Below, piece after piece: positions 1-6,126 of a stretch of DNA of 6,126 bases; within the stretch, counting starts at the first letter, position 1, and each line of letters begins with the position of its first letter. The translations under genes and the position numbers were made by a program. The notes below the pieces were generated by a model. The model searched no databases. It was given only the letters and a program-made list of their open reading frames with translations, and was not told the DNA's origin. Origin of the DNA: Sulfuritalea sp. (GTDB lineage: Bacteria > Pseudomonadota > Gammaproteobacteria > Burkholderiales > Rhodocyclaceae); the NCBI GenBank assembly GCA_022843505.1, contig JALHNN010000180.1, positions 1 through 6,126 on the forward strand, in the 5' to 3' direction.

Positions 1-234
1 ACCGTGGCCTACATCGCGCGCCTGATCATGCACCGCTACGCCATGCTCGGCATCCTCGACGAGAACGGCTACCCGACGCGCGAAATGGGCATCCTCGAAG
101 TCCCCGAGCAGAAGAGCGGCGGCGTCAAGGTGATGCAGGGCTCGCTGTGCACCGAGTGCGGCAATTACACCGTGATCCGCAAGGACGGTTGCGATTTCTG
201 CTCCGCCTGCGGCGCGGTCGGCAGCTGCGGCTGA
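1..234 (+). CDS. nrdJ: Adenosylcobalamin-dependent (class II) ribonucleotide reductase, C-terminal fragment
   Basis: This is the 3' end of a gene that runs in from the left edge; only the last 77 codons and the TGA stop at 232-234 are present. The frame is open from base 1, so the GTG at position 4 is an internal Val codon and not a start. The first ~45 residues resemble the end of the reductase barrel region. They lead into a Cys-rich tail with C50-x2-C53 (CTEC), C64, C67-x2-C70 (CSAC) and a final C76-Gly, typical of the C-terminal zinc-ribbon-like, redox-active tail of long B12-dependent reductases. The family reduces ribonucleotides to deoxyribonucleotides in the cytoplasm with adenosylcobalamin as radical source and no need for oxygen; tail cysteines are thought to help re-reduce the active-site disulfide. 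The catalytic cysteines lie outside the window. It converges on the kinase gene and ends in its own terminator. The family call rests on remembered tail similarity. Confidence 0.85.
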   Translation, partial: TVAYIARLIMHRYAMLGILDENGYPTREMGILEVPEQKSGGVKVMQGSLCTECGNYTVIRKDGCDFCSACGAVGSCG

Positions 235-252
235 GGCATTGCAGGCGCCAAG

Positions 253-286
253 AATAAGCCCGGCGAAAGCCGGGCTTATTTCTTTT
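253..286 (+). terminator. Rho-independent terminator between convergent genes
   Basis: A perfect 12-bp stem (253-264 with 269-280) closes a GAAA tetraloop (265-268) and is followed on the + strand by a U-rich run (TCTTTT, 281-286). It begins 18 bases after the reductase stop. Read on the - strand, the same hairpin lies after the kinase stop (317), is preceded by an A-rich tract and is followed by a weaker U-rich stretch (the arm's ATT, then CTT). It may therefore end both transcripts, though it is better formed for the + strand. Confidence 0.9.
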
Positions 287-316
287 CAGTGCCGGCTTTC
301 GACGAGCCCCCGCAGC

Positions 317-3300
317 TCAGGAATCCCCCAACGGCGACGACAGCAGCAGGCGATGGGTTGCGTCCGCCCTCTCGCTGAACCGGCTCCATGCCGATGCCCA
401 GTCGCCACCGTAGTTGAGCAGTTCTTCCAGTTCGGCGCCCGCCTCGTGCAGAGCATCGAGCCCGAGCATGCCGGCACGGCCCTTGATCGCATGGACCAGA
501 ACCGACGCGCCAGGCAGGTCGCCAGCGTCAAGCGCGACGCGAACTTCATCGACCCGAGCAGAAAGCGTGTCCCTGAACTCCCTCAGCCAGCGCAGGTAAC
601 GGTCTCGCTTGTTGCCAAAGCGTTCAAGCACCTTCGCATCGTTCAGGAATGCCGCCGCGGCGACAGCCTCGTCCGGACCTGGGGTCGCCGCTCCGTCAAC
701 GGGCGCGCGCAGCTCCTGCTTTTCCGGGGCGACCCAGCGCGCGATGATGTGGTATAGGTCCTCGGGCCGGAATGGCTTGCCGACGTGGCCGGACATCCCC
801 GCGGCGATGCTTTCCTCGCGCTCGTGGGCGAGGACGTGTGCCGTCATGGCAATCACCGGCTGCGCCGCATGATCGGCGCTGCTCCGGATCGCCCTTACCG
901 CGGTCAAGCCGTCCATTTCCGGCATCTGTATATCCATCAGCACCACATCGTAATAGCCGCATGGGTGCTTGAACAATGCGTCAAGCCCGGCTTTCCCATC
1001 GGCCGCGGTGTCGCATTGGATGCCGACGATGCCGAGCAGTTCGCAGGCGATCTCGCAGTTCATGGGCTGATCGTCGACAACCAGAGCGCGGGTATCCCGA
1101 AAAACCAGGGACAGCCCGCCTGGCTCGTCGCCCGGCGACGGCTCGGCGGGAAGCTGCTCTTCGCCGCCGGTTTGCAGGGACACGCGGACAGAAAACACGC
1201 TGCCCTTGCCGGGCTCGCTGCTGACACTGATATCGCCCTCCATCAGTTCCGCCAGGCGCCGGCAGATCGTCAAGCCAAGTCCGGTACCGCCAAAGCGCCG
1301 TGTTATCGAACTGTCCGCCTGGGTAAAGGGCATGAAGATACGGCCGCACTCTTCCTGGCTGAGACCGATCCCGGTGTCGATGACGTCGATCTGCAGGCGA
1401 ATGCGGCCATCCTCCAGCGGACTCGTCGAAGCATCGATGCGGACACTGCCGGCGGGCGTGAACTTGATGGCATTGCCTGCCAGGTTCATCACGATCTGCT
1501 GCAGGCGCATGGCGTCGCCGACCAGAACGGGGGGAATGTCGCCCGCCATGCGATAGTCGAGAAGCAGCGATTTGTCGGCTGCCTTGTGCTCCAGGAGCGA
1601 CGTCACATGCTTCAGCAGGTGATCGAGCGAGAATGCCTCCCTTACCAGATCAAGCTTGCCGGCGGCGATCTTGGAAAGATCGAGGAGTTCATTGACCGTT
1701 GCCAGAAGGGTTTCCCCGGCAGCATTGATCTTCTGCAGATACTCCAGCCGCTTGCCTTCATGCGCGGCATCCTGCGCCAGCGAGGAAAGACCGATCACGG
1801 CATTGAGCGGGGTCCGGATCTCGTGCCCCATATTGGCAAGAAATGCATCCTTGGCAATATTGGCCTGCTCGGCAGCCTCCTTGGCCAGCGAGAGCTCGCG
1901 GGTCCTCGCCTCGACAAGATCCTTCAGATGCTCCTGATAGTTTTCCAGTTCAAGCTCGATCGCCTTGCGTTCGGTGACGTCCTGGAAGGTTCCGGCGACG
2001 GTCTTGGTCTGATCATCATTGACATCCACGCGTCCGATCGCATGCACCCAGCGCAGATTGCCCCGCGCCGTCCTGAGCTGGAGCTCCATGTCAAAGCCGG
2101 TGCCAGTGGCGATGGCCGTCTCAACCGCTTTCCGGATCGCCTGCTGCGCCTCGGGCAGGTAATAGGCGATCGCCTCATCGATGCTGGGCTGCGCGCCGAC
2201 CGCAAGTTCGTGGATGCGGAAGACTTCATCGGTCCATGTCAGGCTGCCGCTGGCGAGATCGATTTGCCAACCACCCAGCTTGGCGATCTGCCCCACTTCC
2301 TGCAACAGGGCCTCGCGCCTTTCCAGCGACAGCCTCGCCTCCGCCAGCAGCGTGACGTCGCGCGCTATGCCGACCACGCCGACGATCTGCCCGTCGGCAT
2401 CGCGCAAAGGCTGTTTGATGGTGTCAAAAACCAGCCTCCGACCACCGACCTCGGCGACATCGTGAGGACTGCGGACGATATCTCCGGCAAGCGCCCTGCG
2501 GTCGCTCTCCACGATGCCGCGGATACCCTTGTCCGGGTTGCCCTGCACCCGCTCGCGGCTCAATCCGTTCTCGATATCGGTATGTCCAAGCAGTTCATCC
2601 CGCGCCCTGCCCAATGCCGCGGCATACGCCTGGTTGCACAGGAGAATGCGCAGATTCCGGTCCTTGACGAAAATCAGGTCGGTGGTGCTGTTGATCACAT
2701 TGTCCAGCAGCAGCAGCGAGCGCTGCAGGTCCGCTTCAATCCGCTTGCGTTCGGTGATGTCCTCCTTGACGGCAAGGAAGTGCGTCACCGAGCCCTCCTC
2801 ATTCACTACCGGGGAAATCGAAGCCTCCTCCCAGAAGAGCTCGCCGGACTTCCGCCGATTGAGCAGGGTTCCGCGCCACTCCTTGCCGCTGAGCACGGTC
2901 TGCCAGAGTTCCTGGTAGGTTTCCTTTGGCGTCTGGCCGGACTGCAGAACTCGCGGATTCTGCCCCATCACTTCGTGTCGGCTGTAGCCGGTAACCGCAG
3001 AGAAGCGCGGATTGACATACTCGATCGCGCCGTCGAGACCGGTAATCACAATCGAGACCGGGCTCTGTTCGACGGCGCGGGTGAGCTTGTTGACTTCTTC
3101 TTCGGCGCGAACCCTTTCCGAAATGTCCGCATAGATGAAGATGCTGCCATCGAAGGGCTTGCCCGGGTCGACGGCGCGGCCGGTAATCGCGCCCCAGAAA
3201 ATGCTGCCGTCGCGCCGGCGCAATTGCACCTCTTCGCTGAACGAGCGTCCCGTCGCCAGTAATGCGTAGGCCCGCCGGCCGATGTCCTCGAAGGTCTGGT

Positions 3301-4570
3301 CGTCCGGATACAGCACCCGGGTCGACTGGCCGACCAGTTCGCCGGGGGAATATCCGAACAGTTCCTCGATGCGGCGATTGCAGGAAGTCACGATACGATT
3401 GCGCAGGAATACGATGCCGACCAGCGCATTCTCGAGTATGGTTTCCTTCTCCGCCAGCAAAGCGGATTCCTTCAGGCTGACTTCCTTGCTTTCGGTGATG
3501 ATCGTGATCAATCCGCGCAGAATGGCCGGGGATCCATCCTCGACTCCGACCGTGACCGAATCATGCAACCAGACGGTGCTGCCGTCCCTGGCGATAAACC
3601 GGTACTCGGTTTGGTATGCGGCGGCCTGACTTGCACTCTCGCGGCGGCGCGCAAGCGCCCCTGCCCTGTCTTCGGCATGAAGGTGCTCCGCCCAGAATCC
3701 GGGCTGCAGCCACTCATCCAGGGGGTAGCCAAGCAGGGCTTCGGCACTCTTGCTGACGAAACGGAAGTCGAAACTGTTTGCGTCCGCTTCCCACACGATG
3801 CCGTCCGTGCTGTGCATCAGCGCTTCGTAACGGGTCGACAGGTCACCGACTTTCTTGTGGTGGCGTCGGGCCAGAGTCACTACCAGCAGCAGCAGGCCGA
3901 TGCTTGCGGCCCCGAATATCAGCCCCTGCTGCAGCAACCGCGTGTCGCGGACGGCCTGCTCCGAGGTGATGTCGAAGCTGACGCTCACCCCGCCGCGCAC
4001 ATCCCCAAGCTTGAAACCCAGCCCCTGGTGGCAGGGAATACAGGATTCCTCGTACATCAGGGGCGCCATGTAACGGAACATCAAGCGCTCGCCCTCGACC
4101 TTCCGTTCGAAGATCTCCTTGCGCGTACCCGCCGCAAACTGCTCGAGTGCCTCGCGCTCCCAGGCGTCGGGTTCGTTGGCCGAATTCTTCGTGCGCAGCG
4201 CCGTGGTGCGAAACCAGTAGTCGGTATCGCGTCCGATCAGGTTGGCGATCTCCCGTGTCATCAACGCCGGATTCCGCAGCGCGTAGGTCTTGCCGTTTGT
4301 GCCCTGGATGTCGGTTCCGGGCAGATAGGGGCTGGTTTCGACGCCGAGGAGCTTCTCCACATACACGCCGCCGTAGTCGGAGTTCCAGCGTCGCGTGACC
4401 AGAATGTCGCGAAAGTGTGCCTGGGCACGCTTCAGGTAGGCATCGCGAAAAATCGCTTCCTCGCTGCGGCGATCAAGGCCGAACAAAAGGCCGCCGACAA
4501 TCAGGACGGCTGCGGCGAACGGGACAAAGAACGTCCGCCACCAGCCCTTCGGAAATACCGGGTTCGTCAC
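317..4570 (-). CDS. Membrane hybrid histidine kinase: c-haem DUF3365 sensor, five PAS, HisKA-HATPase, REC, HPt
   Basis: Large sensor kinase, about 1417 residues counted from the GTG at 4570. TM1 is at ~14-32. A periplasmic segment ~33-215 resembles the Tll0287-like/DUF3365 domain and carries the c-type haem motif C177-I-P-C180-H181 (bases 4028-4042), shortly before a GGVSVS segment typical of that domain. TM2 is at ~216-234. Five PAS domains follow at ~247-361, 372-486, 494-608, 617-741 and 753-868, several ending in the usual DI/DVTERK-type cap, then a coiled coil at ~870-908. HisKA has phospho-acceptor H916 in MGHEIRTPLNAVIG. HATPase_c has N-box N1029/N1033, G1 box D1065-x-G-x-G and G2 box GGTGLGL from 1094. 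The receiver has D1166/D1167, phospho-acceptor D1213, T1243 and K1265. The HPt domain has H1360 in HAIKGRAGMLG. The expected relay is H916 to D1213 to H1360 and then to a separate regulator. The GTG start has AGGGGAG 8 nt upstream; an in-frame ATG at 4615 adds 15 residues but lacks a clear Shine-Dalgarno. The signal sensed is unknown; redox is inferred from the haem motif. Confidence 0.93.
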   Translation of the reverse strand: MTNPVFPKGWWRTFFVPFAAAVLIVGGLLFGLDRRSEEAIFRDAYLKRAQAHFRDILVTRRWNSDYGGVYVEKLLGVETSPYLPGTDIQGTNGKTYALRNPALMTREIANLIGRDTDYWFRTTALRTKNSANEPDAWEREALEQFAAGTRKEIFERKVEGERLMFRYMAPLMYEESCIPCHQGLGFKLGDVRGGVSVSFDITSEQAVRDTRLLQQGLIFGAASIGLLLLVVTLARRHHKKVGDLSTRYEALMHSTDGIVWEADANSFDFRFVSKSAEALLGYPLDEWLQPGFWAEHLHAEDRAGALARRRESASQAAAYQTEYRFIARDGSTVWLHDSVTVGVEDGSPAILRGLITIITESKEVSLKESALLAEKETILENALVGIVFLRNRIVTSCNRRIEELFGYSPGELVGQSTRVLYPDDQTFEDIGRRAYALLATGRSFSEEVQLRRRDGSIFWGAITGRAVDPGKPFDGSIFIYADISERVRAEEEVNKLTRAVEQSPVSIVITGLDGAIEYVNPRFSAVTGYSRHEVMGQNPRVLQSGQTPKETYQELWQTVLSGKEWRGTLLNRRKSGELFWEEASISPVVNEEGSVTHFLAVKEDITERKRIEADLQRSLLLLDNVINSTTDLIFVKDRNLRILLCNQAYAAALGRARDELLGHTDIENGLSRERVQGNPDKGIRGIVESDRRALAGDIVRSPHDVAEVGGRRLVFDTIKQPLRDADGQIVGVVGIARDVTLLAEARLSLERREALLQEVGQIAKLGGWQIDLASGSLTWTDEVFRIHELAVGAQPSIDEAIAYYLPEAQQAIRKAVETAIATGTGFDMELQLRTARGNLRWVHAIGRVDVNDDQTKTVAGTFQDVTERKAIELELENYQEHLKDLVEARTRELSLAKEAAEQANIAKDAFLANMGHEIRTPLNAVIGLSSLAQDAAHEGKRLEYLQKINAAGETLLATVNELLDLSKIAAGKLDLVREAFSLDHLLKHVTSLLEHKAADKSLLLDYRMAGDIPPVLVGDAMRLQQIVMNLAGNAIKFTPAGSVRIDASTSPLEDGRIRLQIDVIDTGIGLSQEECGRIFMPFTQADSSITRRFGGTGLGLTICRRLAELMEGDISVSSEPGKGSVFSVRVSLQTGGEEQLPAEPSPGDEPGGLSLVFRDTRALVVDDQPMNCEIACELLGIVGIQCDTAADGKAGLDALFKHPCGYYDVVLMDIQMPEMDGLTAVRAIRSSADHAAQPVIAMTAHVLAHEREESIAAGMSGHVGKPFRPEDLYHIIARWVAPEKQELRAPVDGAATPGPDEAVAAAAFLNDAKVLERFGNKRDRYLRWLREFRDTLSARVDEVRVALDAGDLPGASVLVHAIKGRAGMLGLDALHEAGAELEELLNYGGDWASAWSRFSERADATHRLLLSSPLGDS

Positions 4571-4578
4571 GCTTGCTT

Positions 4579-4585
4579 CTCCCCT
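4579..4585 (-). promoter_or_regulatory. Ribosome binding site deciding the kinase start
   Basis: On the - strand this reads AGGGGAG, 8 nt before the GTG at 4568-4570. No comparable purine-rich site precedes the ATG at 4613-4615, whose upstream bases are CGATCCGCAG. It therefore supports GTG as the start, giving a short N-terminus (MTNPVFPKGWW) directly before the first membrane segment. Confidence 0.6.
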
Positions 4586-4608
4586 GCGTTCTGGTTTCCC
4601 CCTGGTTC

Positions 4609-4637
4609 TTGTCATCTGCGGATCGGCAGGGTGTCAA
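4609..4637 (-). promoter_or_regulatory. Possible kinase promoter (perfect -35, weak -10)
   Basis: The - strand carries TTGACA (4632-4637), a perfect sigma-70 -35 hexamer. At 17-bp spacing the -10 would be TGACAA (4609-4614), a poor match to TATAAT. If real, transcription would begin near 4600, downstream of the ATG at 4615 and upstream of the GTG at 4570, consistent with the GTG start. The weak -10 means it may be activator-dependent or a chance match. Confidence 0.25.
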
Positions 4638-4708
4638 CGCCCGATCAGTCTGCTGCAGCCTTCCGGGAAAATCAAGGTAAAGCTGCGCCCGCACCGCGCC
4701 GGATCCGT

Positions 4709-4734
4709 CAGTTGTGTCTGTCAAGTTGTGCAAA
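4709..4734. repeat. Left terminal inverted repeat of the IS
   Basis: Read inward, this is CAGTTGTGTCTGTCAAG followed by the core TTGTGCAAA. Against the right end it matches 7 of the first 9 positions and all 9 core positions, with no match in the 8 bases between. The outer edge is inferred from this alignment. Read outward, the divergent centre contains TTGACA (4719-4724), facing the kinase gene. Confidence 0.6.
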
Positions 4735-4765
4735 TTCCTAGGGCATAGTTTAGGTTGATGGTTAT

Positions 4766-4817
4766 GCGCTGCCGGTGGCGCGTAGGGCCCTCTAACCCGC
4801 AGCGACACCGGCAGCGC
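4766..4817. repeat. Strong hairpin just after the transposase stop
   Basis: A perfect 12-bp inverted repeat, GCGCTGCCGGTG (4766-4777) and its complement (4806-4817), encloses a 28-base loop that holds the palindrome AGGGCCCT (4784-4791). It begins 7 bases past the transposase stop (4825-4827 on the - strand), inside the IS. There is no U-run after it, so it is not a classical terminator. It may act as a transcription barrier or an mRNA 3'-end stabiliser, or impede readthrough from or into the element. Confidence 0.65.
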
Positions 4818-4824
4818 GGCCGCT

Positions 4825-6018
4825 TCAGGCGGCCAATCTCAGCAACTCCTTCTTCTGCTCTGCGAGGAGCGACATGTTGAGATAGCGGCTGTCCTCCAGC
4901 CAGGTTTCGTGGGTTTCGACGCACAGGGCGCGAATGAGTCGCAGGCAGGATTCCGCGTTGGGGAAGATACGAACGACACGGGTGCGGCGCTTGATCTCCT
5001 CGTTCAGCCGCTCCAGCATGTTCGTGCTCTTGAGGTGCTTGTGGTGGGCGCGGGGCAGTCGGTAGAAGGTCAGTGTCTCGACGATGTTGGCCTCGGCCCA
5101 GTCGACCAGCTTCGGATACTTGCCTTGCCACTTGCCAATCCAGGCCGCCAGATCGCGTTGGGCCTCCTGGATGTCCCGCCGGTCGTAGATCCAGCGCAGT
5201 TCCTGGAGACAGTCGTCGTCGGCCTTCCTCGGGAGGTAATCCAGGGCGTTCCTGAGGAAATGTACGTAGCAGCGCTGCCAGGCGGCTTCGGTCAGGACCT
5301 CGAAGATGGCCTTCTTGAGCCCGGCATGGTCGTCGGAAACGACGAATTCCACGCCCGACAGGCCGCGCTCCTTCAGGCGCAGGAGAAACTCCTTCCAGCT
5401 ACTCTGACTCTCGCGGTTGGCCATCTCGACCGCCAGAACCTGCCGCTGACCTTCCCAGTTGATGCCGATGGCGATGAGGACGGCACGGTGGGCGATCACC
5501 CCGGCGTCGCGTACCCGTTCGTACCGGGCATCGAGGATCAGGTAGGGGTACGGTTCATCAAGATGTCGATTGGCAAACCGGGCCAAGGTGTCATCCAACC
5601 CCTTGTTGATCGCGCTGATGGCGCTGGCCGAGAAGCTGTGGCCGCACAGCTCTTCCGTGATGGCCTTGACCTTGCGGGTGGACACGCCTTGAACATACAT
5701 TTCGGCCAACGCCGCCACCAGGGCCTTCTCGCTGCGGGCATAGCGCTCGAACAGCGCCGTGGAGAATTCCCCGCTGCGATCCCGCGGCACCCGCAGTTCC
5801 AGCTTGCCGATACGCGTCACCAGGTTCCGGCCGTAATACCCGGCGCGATAGCCGCTGCGGGCCTCCGTCCGTTCGCTGGGCGTCGCTCCCAGAAACTCGG
5901 TCATCTCGCCTTCCAGCACTTCCTGCAGAGCCTCCTTCATCAGCGCCTTCATCAGGTCACGGTCCGCAGACACCGCTTCCACCGCCTTCAGCTTCGTATT
6001 ACCCTTCCTCGTGGTCAT
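4825..6018 (-). CDS. tnpA: IS256-family (mutator-type) transposase, intact
   Basis: This 397-residue DDE transposase, of the usual family length (about 400), cuts and joins the ends of its element. The N-terminal ~150 residues match the IS256 DNA-binding region, including TPSERTEARSGYRAGYYGR at ~46-64. The catalytic triad is D163 (LILDARYERVR), D229 (VVSDDHAGL) and E336 (STNMLERLNEEIKRR). The mutator signature WQRCYVHFLRN contains C250 and H253, and the insertion domain lies between the second D and the E. The frame is uninterrupted, so the protein could be active. The start chosen is the ATG at 6016-6018, which has GGAGG 5 nt upstream; an upstream in-frame TTG at 6054 adds 12 unfamiliar residues and was not used. 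The gene is oriented toward the kinase and fills most of the IS. Family and catalytic residues are clear; the exact IS name is not. Confidence 0.95.
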   Translation of the reverse strand: MTTRKGNTKLKAVEAVSADRDLMKALMKEALQEVLEGEMTEFLGATPSERTEARSGYRAGYYGRNLVTRIGKLELRVPRDRSGEFSTALFERYARSEKALVAALAEMYVQGVSTRKVKAITEELCGHSFSASAISAINKGLDDTLARFANRHLDEPYPYLILDARYERVRDAGVIAHRAVLIAIGINWEGQRQVLAVEMANRESQSSWKEFLLRLKERGLSGVEFVVSDDHAGLKKAIFEVLTEAAWQRCYVHFLRNALDYLPRKADDDCLQELRWIYDRRDIQEAQRDLAAWIGKWQGKYPKLVDWAEANIVETLTFYRLPRAHHKHLKSTNMLERLNEEIKRRTRVVRIFPNAESCLRLIRALCVETHETWLEDSRYLNMSLLAEQKKELLRLAA

Positions 6019-6023
6019 GGTTC

Positions 6024-6029
6024 CCTCCC
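6024..6029 (-). promoter_or_regulatory. Transposase ribosome binding site
   Basis: On the - strand this reads GGGAGG, containing the strong Shine-Dalgarno core GGAGG 5 nt before the ATG at 6018. It fixes the transposase start there and excludes the longer TTG-started form. Confidence 0.75.
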
Positions 6030-6100
6030 AAGGGGTTAAGGTCGATCTGGACAATCAACCTTTACCATGACCACCCGCCTGCCTTCTACTGCAGACGCTT

Positions 6101-6126
6101 TTTGCACAAAACTCGGCACACTACCG
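6101..6126. repeat. Right terminal inverted repeat of the IS, possibly cut by the window edge
   Basis: Read inward on the - strand it is CGGTAGTGTGCCGAGTT followed by TTGTGCAAA (6109 down to 6101), the same 9-bp core as the left end. The tip is at or just beyond the last base of the window. It lies about 83 bases upstream of the transposase ATG, the usual place for the transposase-proximal end. Confidence 0.6.

Larger units (their letters stand above)
4709..6126 (-). mobile_element. IS256-family insertion sequence, about 1.4 kb, right tip at or near the window edge
   Basis: The element is defined by an intact IS256/mutator-type transposase gene and by inverted repeats on both sides sharing the 9-bp core TTGTGCAAA (4726-4734 and, inverted, 6101-6109), with a partly matching outer segment of C-x-GT-x-GTGT type. 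A TTGTG core about 16 bases in from the tip fits the organisation I recall for IS256 itself. A length near 1.4 kb fits the family. Exact tips are uncertain by a few bases. Target duplications (usually 8-9 bp in this family) cannot be tested, because no sequence beyond the right tip is present. Confidence 0.75.

Noticed and set aside
1955..2762. Near-repeat of TTGCGTTCGGTGA-TGTC (about 1964-1981 and 2745-2761)
   Set aside because: Both copies encode the conserved D-I/V-T-E-R-K cap at the end of a PAS domain, so this is protein-level conservation and not a DNA repeat element.
785..3262. An 825-codon open frame on the + strand
   Set aside because: It lies wholly opposite the kinase gene, whose protein has clear conserved domains. 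The + strand translation has no recognisable domain, and long antisense frames are common opposite GC-rich genes.
1..4570. A functional unit of ribonucleotide reductase and redox kinase
   Set aside because: The genes converge and are separated by a strong terminator. A shared oxygen or redox theme is attractive but adjacency alone does not support it.
3563..4741. A 392-codon open frame on the + strand, opposite the N-terminal part of the kinase
   Set aside because: Its product shows no family features, and it runs across the kinase leader and into the IS end. It is a shadow frame.
4909..6039. A 376-codon open frame on the + strand, opposite the transposase
   Set aside because: It is antisense to an intact transposase with complete catalytic residues, and its product has no recognisable motif.
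1..6126. CRISPR array, tRNA, rRNA, riboswitch or phage genes
   Set aside because: I saw no spaced direct repeats, tRNA-like cloverleaf, rRNA segment or phage-type protein; nearly all of the sequence is accounted for by the three genes and the IS.

Overview
The window looks like a high-GC proteobacterial chromosome segment. The C-terminal sequence of the B12-dependent ribonucleotide reductase, the GC-rich codon use and the style of the hybrid kinase suggest a betaproteobacterium, perhaps of the Rhodocyclales. That placement is inference from recognised protein families; no marker gene is present. There are three protein-coding genes: one cut by the left edge, one very large sensor kinase, and one transposase in an insertion sequence that reaches, or nearly reaches, the right edge.

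Layout: positions 1-234 (+) hold the last 77 codons of an adenosylcobalamin-dependent (class II) ribonucleotide reductase with its Cys-rich tail. A strong hairpin terminator (253-286) lies in the short gap between this gene and the convergent kinase gene. Positions 317-4570 (-) encode a membrane-bound hybrid histidine kinase of about 1417 residues. Its order is TM1, a periplasmic Tll0287-like (DUF3365) domain with a c-type haem motif CIPCH, TM2, five PAS domains, a coiled coil, HisKA, HATPase_c, a receiver and an HPt domain. All phosphorelay residues are present. A GTG at 4570 with a good Shine-Dalgarno is a better start than the upstream ATG at 4615. The gap 4571-4824 holds the kinase leader and the left end of the insertion sequence. 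Positions 4825-6018 (-) encode an intact IS256-family (mutator) DDE transposase. Inverted repeats sharing the 9-bp core TTGTGCAAA lie near 4709-4734 and 6101-6126, so the element is about 1.4 kb.

How the parts relate: the reductase and the kinase converge and are separated by a terminator, so they are not an operon. The kinase is an orphan here. It can pass phosphate His-Asp-His within one polypeptide, but no response regulator with an output domain is in view. The IS lies just upstream of the kinase in the same orientation and cuts it off from whatever came before. Transposase readthrough, or the consensus-like outward -35 in the left IS end, could affect kinase expression; a strong hairpin directly after the transposase stop may limit readthrough. 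The most interesting object is the kinase itself, apparently a haem- and possibly flavin-based redox sensor. I see no clearly new multi-gene system.
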